From: Kribbella pratensis | GTDB taxonomy: Bacteria; Actinomycetota; Actinomycetes; Propionibacteriales; Kribbellaceae | NCBI RefSeq assembly: GCF_004365355.1 | Contig: NZ_SODP01000001.1 | Coordinates: forward strand, 632,191-696,190 | Reading direction: 5' to 3' | Length of the DNA stretch: 64,000 nucleotides | Shown: piece by piece, positions 51,146 through 59,529 of the stretch | Position numbering within the stretch: the stretch's first letter is position 1 | How the letters are laid out: each line of letters opens with the position of its first letter | Position numbers and translations under genes: made by a program | The notes under the pieces: generated by a model | What the model saw: only the letters and a program-made list of their open reading frames with translations | What the model was told of the DNA's origin: nothing | Databases searched by the model: none

Positions 51146-53744
51146 AATGCCATTGCCCGGCCGGCACCGTGAAGATCGTGTACCCGTCGTCGTACGTCGC
51201 CTCGCCCGCATAGGACTGCGGTACTGCGGCAACGTCCGAAGCGGCCGCCGACGGTACATGGACCTCTGCCGTCGTACCGACCGGCACTTGGACCTCCAAC
51301 GACAGCACCCGACCGGTTCGCTGCCAGGAGACCGAGACCCGCCCGCGGATCGTCTCGGTCCGGATGCTCGCCGAGTTCACCTCGTCGCCCGCGTCCGGGC
51401 GGACGACGATCCGCTCGCAGCCCGCGTCGACCACGCGCAGCCCGGCGACGTTCTCGAAGATCCACTGCACGACCGTGCCCTGGAAGTAGTGGTTGCGCGA
51501 CCGCGAGTCGTCCTCCCACATCTCCCACATCGTGTCCGCGCCGAGGTCGAACCAGTAACCCCAGCTCGGATAACTCCGCTGCAGCGCGACCTTCGTTGCC
51601 ACGTCGCCGTACCCGTGCGCAGTCAGCACCGGCAGCAGTACGCCGACGCCCAGGCAACCGGTGTTGAGATGGAACCCGCGTGCCTTGACGTCGGCCGCCA
51701 GCCCCGCGGCCACCTTCGCGACCATGTCGTCCGGCACGATCCCGAACGCGAGCGGCACGGCGTTCGACGTCTGGCGATAGTCCGGATCCTCGGCCGACCG
51801 GTACCGTCCGGCCTCGCGATCCAGGAATGCCCGGTTCAACCCGTCCGCGAGCTCGTCGGCGGCCTTCCGATAGTCGTTGGGCTGACCAATCAGCTCGCCG
51901 ATCTCCGCCGCGACCACGACGGCCCGATACAGGTACGCCGTACCCGTCAGTCGCCGGTCTTCCGGTGCCGGACCGTTCCCGTATCCCGGCGGAAGCCAGT
52001 CGCCGAGCACGCTCACCGACAGCCCGTCCTCGACCCGGCCGAGCTCCCAGGACAGATAGCGCGTGAGCGATTCCCAGTGCTCGCGCAGCAGTCGCTCGTC
52101 GCCGTACCAGCGGTACATCTCGCGGAGCAGGAACGGATACACCGTCGGCCATTCGGTCGCGGGGGAGAGGTCGGTGAACCCCCATCCGCTCGACGGCACG
52201 ATCACCGGCAACTGCCCGGAGTCCGCCTGGCTGTCCCGGATGTCACCGAGCCACTTGGTGAAGAACCGCGCCAGGTCCAGCGTCGCCAGCATCGTCGGCG
52301 AACCCACCTGCGCATCGCCGGTCCACCCGTTCTTCTCGAAGAACGGCGTGTCCGTCGGGATCCCGTGCAGGTTGCTCAGGACCGTACGCCGCGTCGCCTG
52401 CTCGAACTGTTCGTACGGCGCCTGCGACGCGGCGAACCGGGTCACACTGCTGACGTCCGAGTTCACCACCCGCATCTGCACCTCGGCCCGCGCGCCCTCG
52501 ATCTGCACGTAGCGGAAGCCCTTGTACGAGAACCGCGGCTCCCAGGTCTCGATCGTGCCGTTGCCGGCCGCAACATACTCGTCGCGCTGGATCCGATCAC
52601 CGTCGACGTGCCCGTTCTCGGCCACCACGTTGCCATCAGCAACTGTCTCGCCGTGCGTCAGGCTGATCGTCGTACCGGCCGGCGCCGTCACGGAGAGCTT
52701 GGTCCAGCCCGCAACGGTCCGACCGAAGTCCGCGATCCACACACCCGGCCGGACCTCGGTGACATCGACCGGATCCACGGTCTCGACCACCCGGATCGGC
52801 TCGTGCGCCTGCGCGGTCACTTTCCCCTTCGGCGCCTCGACAACGGCGGCCGCCGACCAGGACGAGTCGTCGAACCCGGGTGCGTCCCATCCGGGCAGCG
52901 CGCGGCAGGCATCGTACGTCTCGCCGGTGTACAGCGAGTCCGACAGCGTCGGACCGCCGGTGATGCGCCACGACTCGTCCGTGACGATCTCGTCCACGCG
53001 CCCGTCGTCGTACTCGATGACCAGCCGGGCGATCAGCCGCGGGTCAGCGGTCCAAGGCGCCTGATGCCAACGCCAGACATTGACCGAGGTCAGGCCGAAG
53101 AACCCACGCCCGAGCTCAGCCCCGACCACGTTGTCGCCGGCCGTGACGAGCTCGGTGACGTCGTGCGTCACATAAAGCACGGTGCGGTCATAGGCGGTGA
53201 AACCAGGATCGAGTACGGCGTCACTCACGGACTGCCCGTTGAGCCGCAGGTCGGCGTACCCGAGACCGCTTGCGTACAACCGTGCCCGGCGCACACTCCC
53301 GTCGCCGGTGAACCCACGCCGCAGCAGGGGAGCGCTGTCGGTCGCTCCGCCGATCCACTGTGCCGACCCGAAGCCTTCGTCGCGCAGACCCGTCTCGAAC
53401 CATTCCGGTGCAGCCCACTCCGACGCCTGGTCGTCCCACAAGCGGACAGTCCAGTAATACCGCGTCCGCGCCGCCGTCGGTCCGTCGTACTCGATGCCGA
53501 AGGTCCGCGGCGAGTCGACCTTCCCCGAGTCCCAGACATCCGCGCTGTCCGGAGCCAGCAACTCCGGCGCGGACGCGACCAGGACCTGGTACGCCGTCTG
53601 CGTCGCGCCGTACCCGGGAGCGGTGGCGACCCAGCTGAACCGCGGCCGGTTCACGTCGACACCGAGCGGTCGGACGGCGTACTCGGTCTTCAGAGAGCGG
53701 GGAGTCAGCACGCACAGGACCGTAGGCAATGGGCGCCGCAGCAT
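51126..53744 (-). CDS. Glycoside hydrolase family 78 alpha-L-rhamnosidase
   Basis: 872 aa from the ATG at 53744 (an alternative GTG is at 53711); no signal peptide, so probably intracellular. It should remove terminal alpha-L-rhamnose from plant or bacterial glycosides. The domain order matches the bacterial rhamnosidase family: N-terminal beta domains (RFSWVATAPGYGATQTAYQV), a jelly-roll part with SGLGYADLRLNGQSVSDAVL, then the helical barrel with TDTPFFEKNGWTGDAQVGSP, where acidic catalytic residues sit, and a C-terminal beta domain after NHYFQGTVVQWIF. It stands alone. Confidence 0.93.
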   Translation of the reverse strand: MLRRPLPTVLCVLTPRSLKTEYAVRPLGVDVNRPRFSWVATAPGYGATQTAYQVLVASAPELLAPDSADVWDSGKVDSPRTFGIEYDGPTAARTRYYWTVRLWDDQASEWAAPEWFETGLRDEGFGSAQWIGGATDSAPLLRRGFTGDGSVRRARLYASGLGYADLRLNGQSVSDAVLDPGFTAYDRTVLYVTHDVTELVTAGDNVVGAELGRGFFGLTSVNVWRWHQAPWTADPRLIARLVIEYDDGRVDEIVTDESWRITGGPTLSDSLYTGETYDACRALPGWDAPGFDDSSWSAAAVVEAPKGKVTAQAHEPIRVVETVDPVDVTEVRPGVWIADFGRTVAGWTKLSVTAPAGTTISLTHGETVADGNVVAENGHVDGDRIQRDEYVAAGNGTIETWEPRFSYKGFRYVQIEGARAEVQMRVVNSDVSSVTRFAASQAPYEQFEQATRRTVLSNLHGIPTDTPFFEKNGWTGDAQVGSPTMLATLDLARFFTKWLGDIRDSQADSGQLPVIVPSSGWGFTDLSPATEWPTVYPFLLREMYRWYGDERLLREHWESLTRYLSWELGRVEDGLSVSVLGDWLPPGYGNGPAPEDRRLTGTAYLYRAVVVAAEIGELIGQPNDYRKAADELADGLNRAFLDREAGRYRSAEDPDYRQTSNAVPLAFGIVPDDMVAKVAAGLAADVKARGFHLNTGCLGVGVLLPVLTAHGYGDVATKVALQRSYPSWGYWFDLGADTMWEMWEDDSRSRNHYFQGTVVQWIFENVAGLRVVDAGCERIVVRPDAGDEVNSASIRTETIRGRVSVSWQRTGRVLSLEVQVPVGTTAEVHVPSAAASDVAAVPQSYAGEATYDDGYTIFTVPAGQWHFTSRSA

Positions 53745-53865
53745 TCAACGATCTGACCAGAACCGGCCGATGATCGAATCTGATCGTTTGTCTCGATCAG
53801 TGATTGACCGTCCCAGATACTGAAACCTCAGCATCTTGCTCGACTTTGTGCGCTTTCATGGACGA

Positions 53866-53952
53866 GTGCAGATCACCTCGAACGCTCCCGGCGATGCGCT
53901 GACGCGCCGTCGGCACGTTGATCTGCTCCGCGTGAACTCCTCGGGTTGTTGA
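53866..53952 (+). CDS. Putative Cys-ending leader peptide of the sulfur uptake operon
   Basis: A 28-codon ORF begins with GTG at 53866 and ends TCC TCG GGT TGT TGA. Its C-terminal half reads LTRRRHVDLLRVNSSGC, the pattern of short actinobacterial leader peptides found ahead of sulfur-metabolism genes (RRxxVDLxRVxS...C). It sits 55 bases before the TauE-like gene. Sequence 53937-53945 (ctcctcggg), inside its last codons, can pair with 53990-53999 (cccgtaggag), which includes the ribosome site of the next gene. A ribosome halted at the Cys codon would cover that arm and free the site. The mechanism is inferred. Confidence 0.7.
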   Translation: MQITSNAPGDALTRRRHVDLLRVNSSGC

Positions 53953-53999
53953 CCTTCGGCGTACCACTCCGCCTGTCTCTCCTCCCCGACCCGTAGGAG
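53937..53999 (+). promoter_or_regulatory. Possible Shine-Dalgarno-sequestering hairpin
   Basis: ctcctcggg (53937-53945) is complementary to cccgtaggag (53990-53999) with one bulged base. The right arm holds the TAGGAG ribosome site of the gene starting at 54007; the left arm lies in the leader ORF next to its Cys codon. Confidence 0.5.
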
Positions 54000-54006
54000 T
54001 AGTTCC

Positions 54007-54981
54007 GTGCGTCGTCTCATCCTGATCGCCTTGCTGGGCTCGATCGCCCAGCTCGTCGACGGCACGCTCGGTATGGCGTACGGCGTCACTGCCAGTACGG
54101 CCCTGCTGATCACCGGGATCTCCCCGGCCGTCGCCTCCGCCTCGGTGCACCTGTCCGAGGTCGGCACCACGCTCGCCTCGGGCCTGTCGCACTGGCGTTT
54201 CGGCAACGTCGACTGGCGCGTGGTCGCGCTGATCGGTGCGCCGGGCGCGGTCGGTGCGTTCGCCGGCGCAACGTTCCTGTCCAGTCTGTCGACCGAGTCG
54301 GCGTCGTTGTGGGTGGCCGGTCTGCTGCTCCTGCTCGGCGTGTACATCCTGGTCCGCTTCGGCACCGGGAAGGTCCGCGCCGTGATCGAGGGCCGTCCGG
54401 CCGGGAAGTTCCTCGGCCCGCTCGGTCTGGTTGCCGGCTTCATCGACGCCACCGGCGGAGGCGGCTGGGGACCGGTCGCGAACTCCGCGCTGCTGTCCAG
54501 CGGCAAGCTGGCGCCGCGGCGCGCGGTCGGGTCGGTGAACGCGGCCGAGTTCCTGGTCTCGGTCGCCGCCAGCATCGGTTTCCTGTTCGGGCTCGGTCGC
54601 GACAACCTGCCGTACGACATCGTCGCCGCACTGCTGATCGGCGGCGTCATCGCGGCCCCGATCGCCGCGTGGCTGGTGTCCCGGCTGGCGACCCGCTGGC
54701 TCGGGGTCGCGGTCGGCCTGGTGCTGATCCTGACCAACGCCCGCACCCTGCTGAACGGTCTCGACGTCACCACCGGCCCGCGGTACGCCGTCTACGCCGC
54801 CCTCGTTGCCGCGTGGGCCGGCCTGGTCGTCTACGGAGTCCGGATCACCGGCCGCCAGGCGGACACCACTGCAGACACCACTGCCGACACCACTGCAGAC
54901 ACCACTGCAGACACCACTGCAGACACCACTGCCGGCACCGAGGCAGTCACGGTCGAGCGCGAGCTCGAACCCGCTTCCTGA
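54007..54981 (+). CDS. TauE/SafE family membrane transporter (TSUP)
   Basis: 324 aa with about eight membrane segments and the duplicated family pattern: GSIAQLVDGTLGMAYGVTAS near the start, GLVAGFIDATGGGGWGPVAN in the middle, both typical of sulfite/organosulfonate carriers. It probably exports or moves sulfite or related anions. GTG at 54007 follows TAGGAG by 8 bases. The C-terminal tail has six 12-bp repeats encoding ADTT. It is the first gene of an operon with a sulfonate-type ABC transporter, under a Cys-ending leader peptide. Confidence 0.88.
   Translation: MRRLILIALLGSIAQLVDGTLGMAYGVTASTALLITGISPAVASASVHLSEVGTTLASGLSHWRFGNVDWRVVALIGAPGAVGAFAGATFLSSLSTESASLWVAGLLLLLGVYILVRFGTGKVRAVIEGRPAGKFLGPLGLVAGFIDATGGGGWGPVANSALLSSGKLAPRRAVGSVNAAEFLVSVAASIGFLFGLGRDNLPYDIVAALLIGGVIAAPIAAWLVSRLATRWLGVAVGLVLILTNARTLLNGLDVTTGPRYAVYAALVAAWAGLVVYGVRITGRQADTTADTTADTTADTTADTTADTTAGTEAVTVERELEPAS
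54862..54933 (+). repeat. 12-bp in-frame tandem repeat in the TauE-like gene
   Basis: Six copies of gacaccactgca/c encode repeated DTTA in the hydrophilic C-terminal tail. Confidence 0.93.
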
Positions 54982-55014
54982 AGCTTCGCCTTCCTTCAAG
55001 ACAAAGGTCTTCTC

Positions 55015-56085
55015 GTGAGCATCTCCGCCATCCGTCCGTTCCGCCTGCTCGCCGCCACCGTGGCCCTGACTCTCGCCGCTGCCGGCTGCTCGCGCGCCGG
55101 CGGCAGTGACGACACGGCCGCCGCGTCGAGCGACAAGGGCCCCGCCACCGAGCTGCGGCTCGGCTACTTCCCGAACGTCACCCACGCCGCCGCGCTCGTC
55201 GGTCTCGGCAAGGGCCTGTTCACCAAGGACCTCGGCAGCACGAAGCTGGTGCCGACCAAGTTCAACGCCGGACCCGAGGAGGTCGGCGCGCTGCTCGGCG
55301 GCTCACTCGACGCGGGCTTCATCGGCTCCGGTCCCGCCATCAACGCGTACGCGAAGTCCAACGGCGAGGCCGTCCGCCTGATCGCCGGCGCGACCTCGGG
55401 CGGCGCTCAGCTCGTGGTGAAGCCGACCATCACCAAGCCGGAGGACCTGATCGGCAAGACCGTGGTCACTCCGCAGCTCGGCAACACGCAGGACGTGTCG
55501 CTGAAGAAGTGGCTCGCCGGCAAGAACCTGACCGGCAAGGTCAAGGTCACGAACCTGGAGAACGCGCAGACGCTCGACGCGTTCAAGAAGGGCGACGTGG
55601 ACGCAGCCTGGCTGCCGGAGCCCTGGTCGTCGCGGCTCGTGCTCGACGCGGGCGCGAAGGTGCTGGTCGACGAGGCGTCCTTGTGGCCGGACGGGAAGTT
55701 CCCGACGACCGTGCTGATCGTCCGGACCCAGTTCCTGCAGGAGCACCCCGAGACCGTGAAGGCGTTGCTGTCCGGGCTTCTCGCGGCGATCGACTACAGC
55801 AGCGCGAATACGGCCGACGCGAAGGCCGTCGTGAACGACCAGCTGAAGCAGGCGACCGGTAAGGCGCTGAAGCCCGCCGTGATCGACCGGGCGTTCAAGA
55901 ACATCCAGATCACCGCGGACCCGATCGCGAGCACGTTCCCGCAACTGGCCAAGGACCAGGTGACGGCCGGGATCGCGAAACAAGCGCCGGTGGTGGCCGG
56001 CTTCGCGGACCTCGGCCCGCTGAACGACGTACTCAGCAAGGCCGGAAAGCCGACGGTGGACGCCGCCGGCCTGGACTCGAAGTAG
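55015..56085 (+). CDS. Lipoprotein substrate-binding protein of a sulfonate-type ABC transporter
   Basis: 356 aa. Signal peptide with lipobox LAAAGC (Cys near residue 24), so it is anchored outside the membrane. The domain follows the SsuA/TauA/NMT1-like pattern: LRLGYFPNVTHAAALVGLGKG, FIGSGPAINAYAKSNGEAVRLI, AWLPEPWSSRLV and FPTTVLIVRT. Aliphatic sulfonates or taurine are the likely ligands given the sulfur context; nitrate or thiamine precursors are alternatives. GTG at 55015, 33 bases after the TauE-like gene. Confidence 0.88.
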   Translation: MSISAIRPFRLLAATVALTLAAAGCSRAGGSDDTAAASSDKGPATELRLGYFPNVTHAAALVGLGKGLFTKDLGSTKLVPTKFNAGPEEVGALLGGSLDAGFIGSGPAINAYAKSNGEAVRLIAGATSGGAQLVVKPTITKPEDLIGKTVVTPQLGNTQDVSLKKWLAGKNLTGKVKVTNLENAQTLDAFKKGDVDAAWLPEPWSSRLVLDAGAKVLVDEASLWPDGKFPTTVLIVRTQFLQEHPETVKALLSGLLAAIDYSSANTADAKAVVNDQLKQATGKALKPAVIDRAFKNIQITADPIASTFPQLAKDQVTAGIAKQAPVVAGFADLGPLNDVLSKAGKPTVDAAGLDSK

Positions 56086-56109
56086 CAGGACGACTCGAAG
56101 TAGCAGGAC
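56074..56109 (+). repeat. 18-bp tandem duplication over a stop codon
   Basis: gactcgaagtagcaggac occurs at 56074-56091 and immediately again at 56092-56109. The first copy holds the stop codon of the substrate-binding protein gene; the second places another in-frame TAG downstream. Confidence 0.92.
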
Positions 56110-56128
56110 GAGTAGTAGGAGGCAGGCC

Positions 56129-56914
56129 ATGACCGCGACCATCGACACCTTGCCGGACGTGCTGAGCCCGGTGCGCTTTCATCAAGTAGGCAAGACGTTC
56201 GGGACCGGCCGGAAGTCGGTGGTCGCGTTGGACGGCGTCGATCTCGAGGTCGAGCCCGGCGAGTTCGTCTGCCTGCTCGGCGCCTCCGGCTGCGGCAAGA
56301 CCACGCTGCTGAATCTCGTCGCGGGCCTGGACCATCCGACGGCCGGGCGGATCGAGCTGAATTCGTCGCGCCCGGCGGTCGTCTTCCAGGAGGCTGCGCT
56401 GATGCCGTGGCTCACCGCGGCCGGGAACGTCGAGTTGCCGTTGCGGATGGCCGGCGTACCGAAGGCACAGCGGCGAGCGAAGGCAGCCGAGCTGCTCGAG
56501 CTGGTGCGGTTGGCGGGCCTGGGCGACAAGCGGCCGCACGAGCTGTCCGGTGGCATGCGGCAACGCGTCGCGCTGGCCCGGGCGCTTGCGTCCACGACCG
56601 ACAGCACCGGGGACGCTGGTGACAAGCCGTCGTTGCTGTTGATGGACGAGCCGTTCTCCGCCCTCGACGCGATCACCCGCGACGTCCTGCAGGGCGAGCT
56701 CCTGAGGATCTGGCGAGCGACCGGTACGGCGATCCTGTTCGTCACCCACGACGTCCGCGAGGCAGTGCGACTCGGTCAACGCGTCGTACTGCTCTCGTCA
56801 CGACCCGGCCGCGTCGTACAGCAGTGGGATGTCGAGGACGCTCCTGATGCTGCAGCCGTGACGGACGAGATCAACACCGCACTCCGCAAGGTGATCAGCA
56901 GTCATGCCGCTTGA
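56129..56914 (+). CDS. ABC transporter ATP-binding protein (SsuB type)
   Basis: 261 aa. Walker A GASGCGKTTLLNLV, Q-loop VVFQEAALMPWL, signature LSGGMRQRVALARAL, Walker B LLLMDEPFSALDA and switch His FVTHDVREA are all intact. It powers uptake with the permease encoded next; their genes overlap by 11 bp. The MPWLTA segment is common in the sulfonate/nitrate/taurine subfamily. AGGAGG precedes the ATG at 56129. Confidence 0.93.
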   Translation: MTATIDTLPDVLSPVRFHQVGKTFGTGRKSVVALDGVDLEVEPGEFVCLLGASGCGKTTLLNLVAGLDHPTAGRIELNSSRPAVVFQEAALMPWLTAAGNVELPLRMAGVPKAQRRAKAAELLELVRLAGLGDKRPHELSGGMRQRVALARALASTTDSTGDAGDKPSLLLMDEPFSALDAITRDVLQGELLRIWRATGTAILFVTHDVREAVRLGQRVVLLSSRPGRVVQQWDVEDAPDAAAVTDEINTALRKVISSHAA

Positions 56915-57773
56915 CGTTCAGGAAGGATCCGTCGAGGCCGGTCTCGACGCGCTCGACACGCCGGTTGACACCACCGAGGGTTCGCGGGTACGGCGGATCG
57001 CCGCGCGCGTCCTGCCGCCGATCGGAGCGGTCGTCGTCCTGGTCGCGATCTGGCAGGCGTTGTGGGCCGCTGCGTTCTGGCCCGAGTTCAAACTGCCCGC
57101 GCCGGCGGCCGTCTGGAGTCAGATCTGGCAGCTCGTGACCAGCGGCGACATCGCCGAACTGTTCTGGGTATCGGTCCACCGCGCCGTCATCGGCTTCGCG
57201 ATCTCGCTGCTGATCGCCGTACCGCTCGGGCTCGCAATCGCCAACCTGACCGTCGTACGCCGAGGTATCGGCCCGCTCGTCTCGGGCCTGCAGAGCCTGC
57301 CCTCGGTCGCGTGGGTGCCGGCCGCGATTCTGTGGTTCGGGCTCAACGACCGCGCCATCTACTGGGTCGTCCTGCTCGGCGCCGTGCCGTCGATCGCCAA
57401 CGGGCTCGTCTCCGGCCTCGACCAGGTGCCGCCGATCCTGCCGCGCGTCGGCAAAGCTCTCGGTGCCGGCCGGTTCGGCGGCATCCGGTACATCCTGTTG
57501 CCGGCCGCGCTGCCCGGGTTCCTCGGCGGACTCAAGCAGGGCTGGGCGTTCTCGTGGCGCTCACTGATGGCCGCCGAACTGATCGCGACCTCCCCGGAAC
57601 TCGGTGAGGGCCTCGGGCAATACCTGCACAACGGCATGTCGCTGTCGGACATCTCGATGGTCTTCGCCGGCATCGTGCTGATCTTCGTAGTCGGCGTCGG
57701 CATCGAACTCCTGGTCTTCCGCCCACTCGAGAACACCGTCCTCAAGGCACGAGGACTGGGTCCTGCCCGGTAA
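56904..57773 (+). CDS. ABC transporter permease (SsuC type)
   Basis: 289 aa with about six membrane segments. The EAA-loop region (ELIATSPELGEGLGQYLHNG) and GLQSLPSVAWVPAAILWFGL are typical of sulfonate/taurine/nitrate permeases. The ATG at 56904 lies within the end of the ATP-binding gene. The stop codon is inside the stem of the terminator that ends the operon. Confidence 0.92.
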   Translation: MPLDVQEGSVEAGLDALDTPVDTTEGSRVRRIAARVLPPIGAVVVLVAIWQALWAAAFWPEFKLPAPAAVWSQIWQLVTSGDIAELFWVSVHRAVIGFAISLLIAVPLGLAIANLTVVRRGIGPLVSGLQSLPSVAWVPAAILWFGLNDRAIYWVVLLGAVPSIANGLVSGLDQVPPILPRVGKALGAGRFGGIRYILLPAALPGFLGGLKQGWAFSWRSLMAAELIATSPELGEGLGQYLHNGMSLSDISMVFAGIVLIFVVGVGIELLVFRPLENTVLKARGLGPAR

Positions 57774-57825
57774 TCCCACGCCTACTGCGCGGCACTCGGC
57801 ACGGCGTGGGATTACCGGACAGGAC
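57760..57825. terminator. Strong terminator hairpin of the sulfur operon
   Basis: Arms 57760-57782 and 57803-57825 pair at 22 of 23 positions (core ggtaatcccacgcc / ggcgtgggattacc) with a 20-base loop, and include the permease stop codon. The loop and left arm (57774-57801) match 50385-50412, between glnE and trmB, at 27 of 28 positions. Confidence 0.85.
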
Positions 57826-57872
57826 CCGCCGCCTCCGCCCGCTGATCGGGTCCGCGCCGTACTGTTGGGAGC

Positions 57873-58268
57873 GTGGTTCGATTCCTGCCGTTCCTGATCA
57901 GCCTGGTGCTCAGCGTGTATGCGCTGTTCTCCTGCATCCAGACACCCGACGAGGACGTGCCGCACCTGCCCAAGCTGGTGTGGATCGTCCTGATCGTGTT
58001 CGTCCCGTTCGTGGGCCCGATCGTTTGGCTGCTCATGTCGCGCACGCAGGGCGGTGACGGCCGCGAGGCCGTGGTACGGCCGTCGCGGCCCGTCAGTCGC
58101 CCTGTGGCACCCGATGACGATCCGGACTTTCTCAAGTCACTGGACCGCTACCGCGACCCGCGCACGACGGTCAAGCCGCCGGAGCCCGAAGACCCCAAGA
58201 ACAAGGCCCCGAAGAACAAGGCCCAGGACGACGATCCCCCGTCCGAGAACGACGAGGGAACTGCCTGA
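57873..58268 (+). CDS. Small PLDc_N-type membrane protein
   Basis: 131 aa. Two membrane segments (FLPFLISLVLSVYALFSCI and LVWIVLIVFVPFVGPIVWLL) match the PLDc_N domain (phospholipase-D nuclease N-terminal region) that occurs alone in many actinobacterial proteins. A hydrophilic Pro/Lys/Asp-rich tail of 70 residues follows. GTG at 57873 has a very close GGGA; function unknown. Confidence 0.82.
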   Translation: MVRFLPFLISLVLSVYALFSCIQTPDEDVPHLPKLVWIVLIVFVPFVGPIVWLLMSRTQGGDGREAVVRPSRPVSRPVAPDDDPDFLKSLDRYRDPRTTVKPPEPEDPKNKAPKNKAQDDDPPSENDEGTA

Positions 58269-58287
58269 GATCGGTAGCGGGCAGCTG

Positions 58288-58581
58288 CTACGCCGACTTC
58301 CGGTGCTCGGGGAGGACGGTGTTGTCGCGCTCGGATTCCGTCGTGCCGCCCCAGACGCCGTACGGCTCTCCGACGGAGAGCGCGTGCTGCCGGCACTCGG
58401 GCTGGACCGGGCAGGTCCCGCACAGCGACTTGGCCACCATCTCGCGGGCGCGTTTGCGAACGCCACGCTCCGATTCGGGTGAGAAGAAGAGCTCCGGGTT
58501 GACATCCCGGCATGCGGCTTGTGACTGCCAGTCCCACAGATCCATGAGCGGGCGGGGCAGGCGAGGCATCCCTCTCGACAT
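58288..58581 (-). CDS. WhiB-family iron-sulfur transcription factor
   Basis: 97 aa. Four Cys residues of the WhiB type are placed as C...CGTCPVQPEC, followed by the turn GVWGGTTESER; these hold a 4Fe-4S cluster and contact sigma factor. The ATG at 58581 follows AAGGAGG by five bases. A promoter with a 17-base spacer lies upstream. Which WhiB subclass it is cannot be fixed by eye; such proteins control development, cell division or redox response. Confidence 0.92.
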   Translation of the reverse strand: MSRGMPRLPRPLMDLWDWQSQAACRDVNPELFFSPESERGVRKRAREMVAKSLCGTCPVQPECRQHALSVGEPYGVWGGTTESERDNTVLPEHRKSA

Positions 58582-58626
58582 GGCAACCTCCTTGACTCAC
58601 CGTGAGCGCGGACGGGCGCTCGGTGA

Positions 58627-58655
58627 AAACTATGCTCATCTCTTACGTAGTTCAA
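58627..58655 (-). promoter_or_regulatory. Promoter of the whiB gene
   Basis: On the minus strand TTGAAC (58655-58650) is separated by exactly 17 bases from TAGTTT (58632-58627). This gives a leader of about 40 bases before the strong ribosome site. Confidence 0.6.
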
Positions 58656-58780
58656 CCCTTGTTGTCTCGAACTTCGGGCCATTCGTTATCACCGCGTGCC
58701 GTTGCGGGCCGTGATCAGGCCCTTTCAGGCGCAGAGTCAGGCGGTGCAGGTGTTCACGTCATCACCTCGTGTGACATGAG

Positions 58781-59146
58781 TCACTTACTCAGCCAGGCTC
58801 CGGCAACTGCCGCGACCAGGCCGGTACCCAGGTTCAGTACCACGTTGAGGACCGCCTTACGGCGATGTCCGGAACTGGCCAACGCCGTCGTCTCGGCCGC
58901 GAACGTGCTGTACGTCGTGAACGCGCCGCAGAACCCGACGCCGACGAGCAAAGCGATCGTGTGATTGCCGACGCCGGTCAGCAGCCCGAGCAGAAAGCTG
59001 CCGAGGATGTTGACGGCGAAGGTGCCCCAAGGCAACGGGGTCTCGATCCGGGCACCGAGCAACAACCGGGCCACCATGTGCTTGTCCACCAGGAACCTGA
59101 GCGGTGCACCGACCGCGGCCCCGAGTGCCACCAAGACGATGTTCAT
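58781..59146 (-). CDS. crcB: CrcB/Fluc fluoride channel subunit 1
   Basis: 121 aa with four membrane segments. Family motifs GAPLRFLVD, GTFAVNILGSFLLGLL and GFCGAFTTYSTFA are present; the Asn and Phe residues line the fluoride path. It starts within the stop of the second crcB gene (ATGA), so the two subunits are made together and probably form an asymmetric dimer. Confidence 0.92.
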   Translation of the reverse strand: MNIVLVALGAAVGAPLRFLVDKHMVARLLLGARIETPLPWGTFAVNILGSFLLGLLTGVGNHTIALLVGVGFCGAFTTYSTFAAETTALASSGHRRKAVLNVVLNLGTGLVAAVAGAWLSK

Positions 59147-59529
59147 CGCGTCCGCCCGCCGAGATGCTCGCCGATCGTTGCCGCTGCCAACGCCGCGGCG
59201 ACTGTGCCGAAGAAGTAGACGAATGCAACAACCATCTGCACGTGCAGCAACTTCTCCGTGTCGACCGCGAACGTCGAGAACGTCGTGAAGCCGCCGAGGA
59301 TGCCGGTGCCGAGGAAGGGCCGCAGCAGCGGATGATGGCGCGGGGTCAACCGCGCGAGCAGAACCCCGATCGCGAAGCAGCCGAGCACGTTGGTGACGAA
59401 CGTCGCCCAGGGGAAACCAGTCGCTCCGTGCGGCACTGCTTCGGCCAGGCCGTAGCGGGCCAGCGAGCCGATGACACCACCGAGAGCGACGACGCCAATG
59501 ATGCGTGGCAGTCCCGGCTCAGCCGTCAT
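59143..59529 (-). CDS. crcB: CrcB/Fluc fluoride channel subunit 2
   Basis: 128 aa with four membrane segments; motifs GSLARYGLA, ATFVTNVLGCFAIGVLL and GILGGFTTFSTFAVD. Paired genes of this kind usually encode subunits inserted in opposite orientation. Its start overlaps the end of the histidine phosphatase gene by 11 bp. No fluoride riboswitch was recognised ahead of the gene run. Confidence 0.92.
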   Translation of the reverse strand: MTAEPGLPRIIGVVALGGVIGSLARYGLAEAVPHGATGFPWATFVTNVLGCFAIGVLLARLTPRHHPLLRPFLGTGILGGFTTFSTFAVDTEKLLHVQMVVAFVYFFGTVAAALAAATIGEHLGGRTR

